Made by a program: the position numbers and the translations under genes
Notes under the pieces: generated by a model
Database searches by the model: none
What the model was told of the DNA's origin: nothing
Seen by the model: the letters and a program-made list of their open reading frames with translations, nothing else
Assembly: GCA_033060915.1 (NCBI GenBank)
Contig: CM065385.1
Span: 19,480,001-19,544,000, forward strand
Direction of reading: 5' to 3'
From: Euryodendron excelsum
Lineage: Eukaryota; Streptophyta; Magnoliopsida; Ericales; Pentaphylacaceae
Length of the DNA stretch: 64,000 bases
Shown: positions 12,244 through 23,484 of the stretch, piece after piece
How the letters are laid out: every line of letters begins with the position of its first letter
How positions within the stretch are numbered: the first letter of the stretch is position 1

Positions 12244-12452
12244 ATGTGGAAAACTAATAAGAGGCGAGAGGGTTATCCAACGCCGCCGCAGCCTACCGGG
12301 AAGTCGAGGCGGTGGTCTCTGGGGTCTCTGATGAGCCGCTTTCAGAAAAGAAGCAGTCGCCTCCTCAGGCCAAGCTGATCTCTTCCATTTCATTCACAAA
12401 GTGCTTGCCAGCGACTCTTCCTATGTTAGGGCCAAACATGTTCGGCTCGGAA
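12244..12452 (+). pseudogene. First-exon fragment of a POLLENLESS3/MS5-SDI1-type TPR protein
   Basis: Three consecutive reading frames together resemble the N-terminus of the plant MS5 / SULFUR DEFICIENCY-INDUCED family. Frame 1 (from ATG at 12244) gives MWKTNKRREGYPTPPQP. Frame 2 gives VSGVSDEPLSEKKQSPPQA. Frame 3 gives DLFHFIHKVLASDSSYVRAK, the family's characteristic '(F)HxIHKVxxxDxxYVRAKHVQL' block. Two frameshifts (near 12312 and near 12383) break the frame, and it ends in a stop soon after HVRL. I see no TPR-encoding exons downstream, although normal members continue for some 250-300 residues. I infer a dead, truncated copy. Family members act in meiosis/pollen development or sulfur-starvation responses. 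That role cannot be claimed for this copy. Confidence 0.7.
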
Positions 12453-12499
12453 GCTTTTAAACTATGTGATGTGAATTACGTTAATCGGTGGGTTTGAAA

Positions 12500-13606
12500 T
12501 TTGAATTGAATTACAAGTTCATGCTATTGGATGTTTGTTTTCCAAGAATTACCGTTTTCTTTGTTACTCTGTTTTTGTGCTTCTCATTTTCGTTTTTTCT
12601 TTCGAAATCTTTGGGGCATGAATGATGAATGTACTTTATATTGGTTTCAAAATTAATCATCTTGTGGGTCTTTTCCATCTGATTTATGAAAATTCAAGCT
12701 GGCCCCAATCTTTTTTTATTTTTTATATGGATTCATTTTCCAGTAAAACTTGATTTTTTGGGATCTTTTAGTTAGCAAGTTGAAAGCATCTTGAATTTTA
12801 TGAGAAAGTATGTTTATAATTTTTTGTAGCATCCTCAGTTTCTTTCTGGCTTAGAATTTTTGAGTCAATGCGACTTTAGAGGCAATGTTTCCTGCTTTGT
12901 GTTCTACAACTGAGTTGTAATCTGTTTCCTGCTTTATGTTCTACAATTGAGTAGTAAATTTTGTTGACAGTTTTAGTTGTTATCTGTTTCCAGCCCTTTC
13001 TTCTGCAAGAGTTGTAATCTGTTTTCAGCCCTTTCTTCTTTTGATAATAATAAGGTAAGCTTTCAAGCCCCTTTAGTTTCAATTATATTACTTTCTATTA
13101 CAACTTTAGTTAGATGCAGTTTGTTGTTTTTTTTTTTTTTTTTTGGTGATACAGTTTCTGGCAATTCTCTGATTAGGGTCTTGATTCTGACATAGCATAT
13201 AAAGTTATTTGATTCTTATTCATTTGTTCTATTGCTATGGTCATACTTTTTTATTTTGTTTTTGTTACTGAAAAATAGAAAAAATACAAAAATATTTTTG
13301 TGATTTATGCATATTTGAGGAGTTCATCACTTCTGTGCTTAGTTTCATATGATGAGAGTAATGTAAATAGTGTTAGTCTAAAACTAGTGTGCATCACTAA
13401 AGTTTATTTCTTTCCTCTTAGTTTTGAGTGATGTCTTTCATGATTATGAACCTAGTGCTCATAGTGCACACTTGGTGCGATTTACTTGATTGAAACATGT
13501 ATGTGTGTTTTATTAGTTTGAATTATTCTCACATTCTAAGAGAAAATGGCATACTAGATTGACCAAAAATCATGTTTCCCATCTCCTTCATTATTCCCTC
13601 GTGGTT
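12500..13606. other. Intron-like sequence, no gene seen
   Basis: A T-rich stretch downstream of the MS5-like exon with no recognisable coding block. It includes local duplications of 'TTTCCTGCTTTGTGTTCTAC'-type phrases at 12885-13030 that create short frames on both strands. Confidence 0.5.
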
Positions 13607-14058
13607 GTGGTGAAGAAAAAAAAGAAAAAAAAATCGCATGATGTAAAGGGCCACCTATGAGTATGTGTGAAAGCCACTATGGATGTATATCAAAATATGC
13701 ACTCTCTGGGTAAAATCATAGAAAGGGCTACCATATTCAATAGTGTGAAAAGTGGTGAAGAAAAAAAGAAAAAAAAGAAAAAAAAAACGCATGATGAAAA
13801 AGGCTACCTATGAGTATGTGTGAAAGCCACTATAGATGTATATCAAAATATGCACCCTCTGGATAAAATCGTAGAAAGGGCTACCATATTCAATAGTGTG
13901 AAAAGTGGTGAAGAAAAAAAAAGAAAGAAAAGAAAAAAAATCGCATGATGGAAAGGGCTACCTATGAGTATGTGTGAAAGCCACTATGGATGTATATCAA
14001 AATATGCACCCTCTGGGTAAAATCGTAGAAAGGGCTACCATATTCAATAGTGTGAAAG
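13607..14058 (+). repeat. Three tandem copies of a 145-153 bp unit
   Basis: Units start at 13607, 13752 and 13905, each at 'GTGGTGAAG' followed by an (A)nG tract. Each then has 'CGCATGATG', 'CCTATGAGTATGTGTGAAAG', 'ATGTATATCAAAATATGCAC' and 'AAAGGGCTACCATATTCAAT'. Copies are very similar outside the A/G tract, whose length varies, so the expansion is fairly recent. No open frame spans the unit. Confidence 0.9.
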
Positions 14059-14491
14059 CCACCACGTGATTGCAAGAACAAAAGAGAATTCTTACTCAAG
14101 AGGAAGAATTATGAATGTGGTTGGCATTATCAAATTGAGGGAGAGTTTCCATTGAATATCCTACAAACATGATTGGTTTGACTTCTAGTGGTATGAATTG
14201 ATCTGGAATTTGAATAATCTTATTAATATTCATTACTACTATTGTTTTATACTCAAGTCTCGTATTTGCGAGTTCACAGTATACACCCGCTTGGGTTATT
14301 TTTATGAATTTCGTCATCTTGAGATAAAGAGTCTAGAAATTCACATTAATTCATGTATATTAAGTTCTAGTAACCTATGAACATTATATGATCTTGTGCA
14401 TGGATACTATTGAGACTATGATAATTTGCATAATCACACTTTATTTTATTTTGTTGTAGTGACTACTACGAGTAAAGCATGAACTGCCCTT

Positions 14492-14511
14492 CCCCCCCCC
14501 CCCCCCCCCCC
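14492..14511. repeat. Homopolymer of 20 C
   Basis: An uninterrupted run of 20 cytosines is followed by an A-rich stretch. Its length in any assembly is unreliable. Confidence 0.85.
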
Positions 14512-14638
14512 AAACAAAAAAAAAGAAAAGAAAAATAGAAAAATGGTTACTAGAATAGAAATTTTGTATGTTGAAGTATATTGCAATTCAATTATGTTTT
14601 TTGAGAGTGCAAGCATCCTGTTCTATTTATTACAATTC

Positions 14639-16200
14639 TTTGCTTTAAATTTATTTAGCATTTTGAATTGTATTAACATGCCATCTTTTCTCTAATGGAC
14701 ATGTTTGATGGTGGGAGCAACTTGCTTTGGACATGTGAGCACGAGATATATGGATTGGAAGCTCGTCTTTTTTGTTCTTGACCATGAGAAAAACCTAGGG
14801 TGTATCACAAAGCCCTTGGAGAACCTCGATTCTGTAATTTCTTACTTCACTCTAAATTTTTTCTTTGGTGTTTTGTTCCCTTTCCAAATGTATGTGATTG
14901 TATATGTTTCATGGTGAAACTGTTTTGTTGCTTTTTTATGTCATCGAAAACCCATTTTAGACTAAAAAATGTATGATGTTCATATGCAGAGGATGGAAGT
15001 GCGAACCATATCTTGTTTGTTGCACCCCTCCTACCACCTTTGTTTTATTTGCACATTTTCCTTTTAATGTTCCTACTTACCTGCATTGTTACTGTTACTC
15101 ATGTACTTTTTTGGGTGTTTGCATACGATAAAGATTTATGTCCTTTTGGATGATTTGAAATGTAATGTTTGATTAATCAGCTTGTAGCTAGCTTGCTTGC
15201 TTGGATGTTTTGTAGAGGAGCTTGCTTTAGGTGCTGATAGTTTGGAGTCTATGAAAGTTGTGTATGATGACTCTATTGCTATATCTCTGATAGTTAAGGA
15301 CTTCACTTTTTAATGACACCAATTGCCTGTTATCCTTTACTTTAGTAGAGTAGCTTTTTGAACTCCATATGATATTATTTGATGGGTATAGTTCCTGTGA
15401 ATTTGCTTTGGGTAGGAAGTTCTGGTGTGCAATCGAGTTAAGGAGTGCCAATATTTTTCTGGAGAATTGCAAGACATGGGCAAACATTGTCTTTTGATTC
15501 TAGGGAGACTATATTCATATGCCACTTCTAGGATTTAACAAGCCCCCCTCCCTTCCTCTCAACCGCGTTTTCTATTCGTCCCCAACCACTGTACGCACCA
15601 GTGTTTTGTGGCTTTTGACTCTAAATATATGGATCCTTGTTTCTAGAGATCCAAAGTGTTGGGCCATGAATACTATGCAAAGAAGCAATTTGAGAACTGT
15701 TCAGTTTCCTACTCGTGGAAAATATCCTTAGGCTCTTTTTTCTTTCATTTTTTTAGCTGTTTGCTGTATTTATTGAGTAGATAGAAGGGTGGCCCAATAG
15801 AGTGTCTCAGAAACTGACCTGGTTAATACATTTTCTTAATCTATTAGTCATTTTCTTAATCTTGCAGGTTCTCGTGCCTTGGTACCATCTTGGATCTTGT
15901 GCAGGCTGTGCTCCATTCATTTTTGAATTTTATTCTTGACCTTGTGCTTCTGGTGTTTTGCTTTGTTACTGAACCCCTTCCTTCTTACCCAAATTCTCTC
16001 ATACAGTTGTTACTAGCTTATACATTTGTATAATTTTTTTGGTGGCCATTTAGATTTTTTTTTTCTTGGTGCTTTGCAGACCATAGGTATGTGGAAGGAT
16101 ATTTGAGGAAGTTGTTGTAGCCATTTTGGAGAATTTCGTGTAATACATTTTCCTTGTGTATTAGCCATTTTAGCTTCTTGTTTGGAATGTTGATTTTCTT
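14639..16200 (+). repeat. Segmental duplication, copy A
   Basis: 14639-15130 is paralogous to 19390-19850. Shared phrases include 'CATCTTTTCTC', 'GGACATGTTT..GAGCAA', 'GAGATATA', 'TTGGAGAACCT.GATT' and 'TCTTGTTTGTT'. 15840-16200 is paralogous to 37200-37580, sharing 'AGTCATTTT.TTAATCTTG', 'GGTGTTTTGCTTTGTTACT', 'TTTTTTTGGTGGCCATTTA' and 'TAGCCATTTTAGCTTCTTG'. The material is non-coding and T-rich, like introns. A short exon-like open stretch at 15519-15731 is not recognised. Confidence 0.65.
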
Positions 16201-16250
16201 CTTCTTCTTTTTCTTCTTCTTCTTCTTCTTCTTCTTCTTCTTCTTCTTTT
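16196..16250. repeat. (TTC)n microsatellite
   Basis: A trinucleotide run of about 16 units lies inside segmental copy A. On the minus strand it reads as poly-Glu, which is the sole reason for the Glu-rich open frame there. Confidence 0.9.
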
Positions 16251-16259
16251 GTTTTTTGG

Positions 16260-19200
16260 ATCCTCACGTAGATGCATTTGAGGGTTATTTTATTTAAAGT
16301 TGGATGTGTTAGATCCTCATCTAATATGAGGATCTCCTTTGTGTAGGGAGATGTTCACACTTGTTGTACAGTTGGTGCAGAAATCAGGTATGGATAGGGG
16401 TGGATGGGAATTTGTTCCCTTTTTTCTATGGTTGTCATTATTTGTTTTATGTGCTTGGTTAGAATATATGTTTGGGATCTAATAAGAGGTATGATAGCAT
16501 GGGAAATGTTTAATTTTCTTTCATTCTCCTGGATGGGAAATGTTGATTTTGCATTGAGACAATAAAAGGGAAAGAAGGCTATGGTGTGGGGTTTTCCCTT
16601 GTTGTTGCTGTTCTTTTTTTCCCTTTTTTTTTTTTTTTTGGGACTTGATGGCTTGTGAAATTCTGCATGTATTTTCGAAGTGGTTGTTTCGGGCCAAGTT
16701 GGGTTTAGTTGTGGCAGTTGATTGCTTTCCAACCTCTGCACATAGGTTCAGCTGAAGTCAGGCTCTGTTTTTCTTGGTGGACTGTAAGTCAGTAGTATCC
16801 CCTTAGTTGATTCCTTAGTTGATTCCTTAGTTAATGTTCTGCTGGCCTTGCATGTTGCCACATGGATGCAGTCAGGATTCTGTTGTGTGAAGCAGGAGTT
16901 TTGGTAGATGTGGCCATAAATCTGAAATAACCAGACCTGGATATATAGTTAGGATCTTAATCCTTTTGCGACACCAAGTTAGACTATTTTACCTCTTTAG
17001 GAACCCTTCTCTTTCTCTCTCCTTTTTTTCTCTTTCTGTTGAGGTGGGGGTTGTTGTGTGGATTTTAGTCGTTTGCTGATATATGAAATGTCATCTTCTA
17101 AACTTTTTGAGTAGTTACGTTGTTTACAAGGGTGATAGGGCCTTACGGTTTGTGTTGGTGTTTCAAATTTGAAACTATGTGCTAATCAAAGCTTTATAGT
17201 TTATGTTAATTCTCTTTTCCTTCTAATGAAATTTTCATATGACGTGCAGGGTTGTCCAATGGTTGAGCAAAAATTGAGGTTTTGGTTTAGATGATATTAT
17301 ATTGGTGGTGCTTGGAAACATTCTGTGATCAATGGTTGAGCAAAACTTGACGTGCTTCGTCTTTGAAATATTTAATATTCGTCCTCCAGACTACTGCCAC
17401 CAGGCTGTGTGTCGTTTGTTCTTCCATTTGTATGGATATCAGTTTTTATTTTGTTTGGTTGCTGCAGACTATATGGTTGGTATTGCAGGGTTCACTTCTC
17501 CTGGTGGTTGTTAAGGAAGGGCACACATTTGTTCTAGCCTTTTGTCTTCTTTTCAATTAAATTATTTTGCCTTCCACGTCCCCTTTCTCTGGCTACCTGT
17601 TTTGCCTAGTGGCTTTAACCAATTTTGTTGTTTGCTGCACATTACAGGTAGATCGAGTTCTGAGGGGACAGTAGGAGGAACTTGAAATGGCGTGGGTGTC
17701 CAATGGTTGTTGTACCTGTATTTCCCAATTTACAAAATTTTTGATGTTTTGGCATCTTTATTTGTTGTGTCATAGCCTACTAGGTGCATCTTTACATTAG
17801 AGGAAGATGCACTCTAATGTGCCGTAGCTTTTATTCTGGCTGGTTTTCTCGTAGGCAATGAAGGAGTTCTCATGCATTTGAGCTCTACTGTGAATATTTC
17901 TCTTAGTTTAGTTTACTCAATGCATTTAACTAATCCTGTTGCTGGCAAGCTGTGAATTCTCTCTCTCTATCTCTCATCCTCTTAGTTTGCCCCTTCTGGT
18001 CTTTAGGATGGCTACATGACTCACATCAATAACTTGGGTTGCTTTTTCAGGTGGGTTGGTGGCAAATTTTTCAATGATTGTTAATTGAATAGTGTAGAAA
18101 TGAGAGATCTTCATTGGATTCGTAATTATAGGTGATTACTTGGACTTCCTTGGGTTGTTTTTGTGTCAATTAATCAATGAGATCAGGATTTATGGTTATT
18201 GGGTTTGTAGAAGAATGCTTTGGAGAACCCTTGGATCAAAACTTTATTGGATAAGACTTATCCAAATAGTAATAATAATAATAAAGAACTTTCTTTGATG
18301 AGGACAATAATTTTGCAAGTTTGTTTCGGTTGTTACTATTTACCCACTTTAGATTGAGGTTTGCCGGGTGATGCACTCGCTAATTAATGATGGGTTTTTT
18401 TCAGGTTTTGAAGAAGCTTCAGTTTTGTGGTGTTTGGGCCTCAATTTGAGTAAATAATGGAACATTCTATATAGAATTTTATCTTTTGTAACCCTAACAG
18501 TATGCACGCCTAACCACTTGATTTGGTTACTGGCTTCTCCTTATTGGTGTCTTTGGTTTGCACTCCTTTGAAATTGCTTGGGGTGACTTGATTTACCGTA
18601 CTTATGCTAATGCACAGTTGATAATTAGAATGGTTGTCAGTGTTGTCACATGACTCACATCTCCTATGCCCTCTTTGAATTGTTTTCCCTTTCTTTAGTT
18701 TGGAGATGAAACTCGTTTATTGCTGTTGACAGATTGGTGATTTCATGTGGGAAGTTTGGTGGAGAATTTATTTCTTGTTGGCTCCTTTCAATTCATTTCT
18801 TCTATAATACATTGGGTACAAGAGAAAAGAAGAGAATATTTCCTCTCCTTCGGTAAGCTTATGAGTAGAGAAGAAAGAAATGGAGGTAAGTTTTTACAAT
18901 GTTTCAGAAAGTTTTCTTCCACTTTTTGGGACCAAATAGGAGAATAGTGTATTTCTTTTCTCCCTTCTTTTCAGCTTTCCCTTTGTTTATTCTCTTCTTT
19001 TCTCTTCCCTTTCTCTCCTAACAAACTTGCAACTAATTTTTGTAGGAATTGCTTGTGGTCCTTTTGCTTTGATGACACACATATTGGGGGGCTTAAAGGG
19101 TGAGAATTACATGACATTTTAGCAAATCAATTTATTTGATGTTGTGTAATTACCAAAAAATTATCTACAGTATGCATGGTATTAAGCAGAAGACGTACAG

Positions 19201-19360
19201 CTCAAAATATATATATACAAATATATATTTCATTTGTGCCACTACTATAAGCTTTTTTGCATTAACCCCACACATAAAAAAAAATGAAAAAAATTAGTAA
19301 CATATGTGTGATGCACTTTTTTTTAGGTGTGAAGGTAGTCTTTGATGTTGATTCATAATG
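16260..19360. other. T-rich intron-like sequence, no gene recognised
   Basis: Three kilobases with repeated GTTTGTTTT/TTTGGTT-style composition and many potential splice-like TTGCAG motifs, but no exon I can assign. Short frames at 17332-17560 and 18747-18947 have no family resemblance. The composition resembles plant introns, consistent with a former multi-exon locus between the MS5-like exon and the HISN8 exons. Confidence 0.45.
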
Positions 19361-19369
19361 TGGTCTTGC

Positions 19370-20000
19370 TTCTTCCATCCACTTCAATTCGTAGCTTTAA
19401 GTTTATTTATCATTTTGCAAATGTTAATATGACATCTTTTCTCCAGTGAGCATGTTTACGTTTAGAGCAATTTGTTCCTTTGGGTGTTGTGAGAAAAACC
19501 AAGAGAGATATAGAGCAGAAGCTTGTCCTTTTGTTGTTTTGATATCATTAGCAAAACCTGGTCACAAATCAGAAAGTCATTGGAGAACCTTGATTGTGCA
19601 CCCTGTTTGTTAATTTTTGAACTTTTTTTTTATTTCATTTTGTCCCAAAATGTACATGGTGGCATCTGTGTTCGAAGTAGTTGTTTACTACTTTATGAGA
19701 AACAGGGTTTTAGAAAGTGATTATCATGTCTTGTTTGTTCTCCCCTCCCACCAGCTTTGTTTCCTTTCTGCCTTCCTGTTTCTTCTCCCCCTACAGTGTT
19801 GTTGTTGCTCATGTGCATTTTTGGTTGTTTGCAGTAGTATAAGAACTTCTTGGAAGAGTGACATAGGACTGTGGACACTAAGGAGTGAAGCTTTTTACTT
19901 GTTTCTGTATGCCTTTTCAAGGACTTTGTGCAACAGATAATTTTCTTTTATTGTGTAAATTATGATTGTTAGTTGATTGTGGTGTTGCAATTAGGATATG
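19370..20000 (+). repeat. Segmental duplication, copy B
   Basis: Paralogous to 14639-15130 (copy A). Its first 170 bp are also paralogous to 28650-28839 (copy C), which shares 'TGTGGTCTTGC', 'TCCATCCACTTCAATT', 'GTAGCTTTAAGTTTATTT' and 'AAGAGAGATATAGA.CAGAAG'. Copy B is closer to C than to A, so at least two duplication events are implied. It is non-coding. Confidence 0.7.
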
Positions 20001-20423
20001 ATTCTGGATTAATTTGGCAAGCTGTTTGTTTTCAACTTGTCGGAAGAGTGGACTAGCTGGATTGTAAACAAGGACCATAAAAACTCTTTCTTTGTTACTG
20101 TGTAAACTCATGAACCCATAAGCTTCTTTTAATCTGCTGACTACGTGACTATTGTCCTTTGTTCAATCATAATGTCTTGTCAAATCCTCGTTGGTATGGG
20201 ATGTTATAGCAAAGAGACAAGAAAGAAAAGAGTGAGTGTAAGAGAGAGAAGACTCAATTAAACTGCCTTGAATTTTCTTGATTAGAGTAGTTTGATAAGC
20301 TTTTTTGGTAAGATAAATGGTGGATTCTAATCTTTTAAGCCAGTGAGCACAAACAAAAATGAACTCCTATTTAACAAGATTCTTTGGCCTTCTGCTATGA
20401 GTGTATTTAGTTGTCATTTGCAG

Positions 20424-20741
20424 GTTGAGAAGATTTTGGGCCTGGCAATCAGGATGTCACAGCTGCAGAAATGATTTTTCAATTATATCTTTGCTTTATA
20501 TTGACTCCTAAAACTTCTGTACTTTCTATACAACTGCATGTTCATAAAAAAAAAATTTAAGAAATTCATGGATAGGTTTCTTGTAGTTGTTTGACTCAGT
20601 TTCCTCTCTATAATTTATTTCCTCAACAGAACTCTTGAGGCTACGGTTTCGATTTACATGCTTGCTGGACCATTGGAAGTTCTCGTCATTGCTGACAAGC
20701 ATGTCAATACTGTTGATGTTGCTGTCGATCTGCTTTCTTAG
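20424..20741 (+). pseudogene. HISN8: Two decayed exons of histidinol dehydrogenase
   Basis: Exon a (20424-20482, after TTTGCAG) reads VEKI then, after a 1-base loss, GPGNQDVTAAEMIFQ. It matches the '[20 protein letters not shown]' segment of plant histidinol dehydrogenase. Exon b (20630-20741, after CAACAG) continues in register as TLEATVSIYMLAGPLEVLVI and ADKHVNTVDVAVDLLS. It matches the following 'SIDMPAGPSEVLVIADK..DLLSQ' block and ends at a GT donor. The enzyme catalyses the last two steps of histidine synthesis in the plastid. This copy is dead: it has frameshifts in both exons, the conserved D, P and S of DMPAGPSEV are changed to Y, L and L, and the final CAG codon has become TAG. The other exons (the family is around 430-480 residues) are not found in the window. 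Confidence 0.85.
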
Positions 20742-20759
20742 GTGTTTACTCAGTCTGAT

Positions 20760-21017
20760 ATACTTCATATTTCTATTGGACAGCTTTGTATAATTGAAAA
20801 GACTGTTGTGAAATTTTTGCCTTTTCTAATGTCAAGATTGTTATGGACTTAAAATGTGTTCAACTGGGCATGCAAAAAACCTTTCTTCAGTCCACTTGCT
20901 TGATGAAGTTCAAGGTTTAGGATATTGTTTGCATCTCTACTTGCATTTAGAGTTCATCTAGTTCATTGATTGGGCAACTTAGCAATGATACTTGCCATCA
21001 AAGGACCTGCTTTGCCC
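20760..21017. other. Unassigned sequence after the HISN8 exons
   Basis: No further histidinol dehydrogenase exon (expected to begin AEHGPDSQ) is present. Nothing else is recognised. Confidence 0.5.
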
Positions 21018-21529
21018 AAAACCAAATTCCCTATAGACAAGCATGGGCCTAGCCTTCTGAAGACTGACCTGGCCCGAAGCTCAACCATAAGCCCGAAGCT
21101 AGCCTATCAGCCTGCCCACAAGAAAGCCTATAACTACAACTAGTTGGAAGGTACTTGACCTATACTGATGCAATTTTCTTCATCTCTTTAATAATACTCT
21201 TGTGATTTTTAAATTTTAATGTTGTGAATAAAATTTTACAATTTTATTTAATTTTACTCGCGTTGTATTTTGCATTTTAGTTTAGCAATTCACTCACATA
21301 TTTACATAAAGTAGTAATTGTTTTAAATTTATTTATGTAAACTCATTGCCATTGTAAGTTTAAACTATAATTATAAAACATATTACATAATGTAATAAAA
21401 ATTATAAAAAAAATTTGATTTAATGACCGACTAAGCTTAGAGGGATCTGCCCAGATAGCCCTAAAGCCTAGCTCTTTACCCCTTAGGGGCGTAGGTTAGG
21501 CCTGGGCTTTGGATTCTTGGTTTTGTCCT
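21018..21529. mobile_element. Candidate MITE with GGGCCT-rich ends
   Basis: The left end reads AAAACCAAATTCC..GCATGGGCCTAGCCTT. The complement of the right end reads AAAACCAAGAATCC..GCCCAGGCCTAACCT. This gives an imperfect terminal inverted repeat around an AT-rich interior of about 510 bp. The pattern fits a family of plant non-autonomous elements with GGCCTGGGC-type ends. I could not confirm a target duplication. Confidence 0.4.
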
Positions 21530-21887
21530 GGCTTGAAAATTAGCAGTAGCCTACTAGGAACTTCAAAAAAGAAAGGAAAAGGAAAAAATAATTATTTTCT
21601 TTAATGCCTCTGTTTGGTTGCTAGTTTATGAGAGAAGTGAAAAAAATCTAAATAAAAATAAGGAAAATAATTTTCCTTCTCCCTTATGTCTTATTTTCTT
21701 TCCTTATTTTTTAATTGTTCCCATATTATTTTCTTTCATCTTTTGCTTTTAATAGTTACCATATTGTTTCTTTTCCTTTTTTTCTTTGAATTTCAAATAA
21801 GAGAGTGTCATTTTTCTTCTATTTTATTTTTATTGTTACACATCTCCCAAACATGTTTCACATTTTATAAAAGATATCATTGGATTT
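21530..21887. other. AT-rich flank of the copia element
   Basis: Pyrimidine-rich sequence with no gene. A short open frame at 21686-21892 is Phe/Leu-rich and arises from T-rich composition. Confidence 0.5.
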
Positions 21888-22099
21888 TGTGAAGAATTGG
21901 AGAAAGAATTATTCTCATTCAAATTGTGAAATATGCTATGTAGTTTCTGAATTTATACACTTAGGGAGACTAACTAAATTAGGTAACTATCCTAACTTAA
22001 ATACCCACAATTGAGGGATTGTCATAACTTAAATCCCCACAATTAACGGATTGTCATAACTACAAAAATCCCCAAAATAAAGCATAACAATTTACACCA
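21888..22099 (-). repeat. 3' LTR of the copia element (212 bp)
   Basis: Plus-strand ends are TGTGAAGAATTGG and TTTACACCA. On the element strand it starts TGGTGTAAA and ends TTCTTCACA (TG..CA). It matches the 5' LTR except for scattered substitutions and one extra tandem copy of a 32-bp segment (21994-22025 repeated at 22026-22057). Confidence 0.92.
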
Positions 22100-23484
22100 T
22101 AAAATGAGTTACAACACTAACTACATGGGCAATGTCAGGTCTGGTGTGTGACAAGTAGATTAGTCTTCCTACCAGTCTTTTATAGGCAGTTTTCTCAACT
22201 ATGGCATCCTCAGGTGCTTCTATGAGTCTATGATTGGATTCTATAGGAGTCTCAGCAGGTTTGCACCCCAGCTTTCTTGTTTCCTTTAGAAAATCCATCA
22301 CATATTTCTGTTGTGAAATAAAGATTCCATGCCATGAGTGAGCAACTTCAATACCAAGAAAGTATTTTAGCCTGCCAAGCTCTTTTATTTCAAACTCTTT
22401 GATCAAACACCTTCTTAAGGCTTCTCTTCCTTCCATATCATTTCCAGTCACTACAATATCATCCACATATACCAACAAGGCAGTTACTCCCCCTAACACC
22501 GAGTGCTTAACAAATAGAGTATGGTCTCCTTGGCTTTATTTATATCCCATTGCTAACATAACTTTAGCAAATCGCCCAAACCAAGCCCGAGGTAACTAAC
22601 TCCACCCAAGATTAGCAGCCAAAGACAACATTATTCTCACAGTGTTCATTTTTGCAATTGGGGTGAAGGTTTCTAGATAATCAATTCCATAAGTTTGAGT
22701 ATATCCCTTGGCTACCAACCTAGCCTTATATCTCTCAAGAGATCCATCTGCCTTATACTTAACAGTGAAAATCCGTTTACATCCTACTGGACTCTTTCCC
22801 TTGGGTGGTTCCACTAATTCTGAAGTTTTATTTTTCTCAAGAGCTTCTATTTCAACCCTCATAGCATCCCTCCATTCCTTATGACCTAAGGCCTCAAGCA
22901 CAGTTTTGAGAATGGTTATGGTGTTCAGATGTGTAAGAAAGGTTTTGTGACTATGTGACATCTTCTCATATGACAAAAAGTGGGACAATGGATATAGTGG
23001 ATATTTGGTGCATTTTCTTGTGCCTTTCTGAATAACAATGGGGAGACTATTGTCACTAGCATCAAGGGAGTTAGAAATATTTTCTTAAGGAAGTGCAGCT
23101 AGAGCAGTTACCTCATTACCAGGGGCTGGTTCAAAATCTTGGATTTGCATAGGTTGAATGATGGGTACCTTCTTCCTTGAATAAATCAGCAGTGGACGAG
23201 TAGAACTTTGAACCTGATTATCTTTTGACAAAGTTTGTGATTTAGGAGTACAAGATGGATCGGGTTCAGTAGAAACAGGGACTGAGACGGAGTTTGGAAT
23301 ATTAGAATTTGAAAGGATTCGAGCAGAAGGAGGAGAAGAAGGAATTGGAGAAGGAGAAGAGTGAGAATCAAGTTCCAATAAAATTAAGTCCTTGTCCTTA
23401 TCTTCTGTAAATGTTGTCTCCCTCTGAAGATAAGGCTGTGTAAAATAGCTTTCCCTTTCAATAAATGTTATATTTGCTGACACA
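22092..23484 (-). pseudogene. Copia linker and reverse transcriptase, internally deleted
   Basis: One frame, read leftward, with several stops. 23483-23085 is a Ser/Pro-rich linker, ending in a stop at 23085. 22988-22596 gives the RT N-terminus ([58 protein letters not shown]). A stop and an in-frame gap follow: the sequence jumps from NLGWS directly to LPRAWFGRFAKVM, losing the roughly 60-residue block that holds the first catalytic Asp (VKNAFLHG). 22499-22092 keeps the YVDD box (LLVYVDDIVV) and ends at RPDIAHVVSVV, where it runs straight into the LTR. All of RNase H is absent. The missing Asp block and RNase H make it non-functional. Confidence 0.93.

Noticed and set aside
13607..14058. CRISPR-like direct repeats
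   Set aside because: Only three units of about 150 bp in plant DNA; a simple tandem triplication.
16013..16267. Glu-rich protein on the minus strand
   Set aside because: The Glu run is simply a (TTC)n microsatellite read on the other strand; the flanks have no family resemblance.
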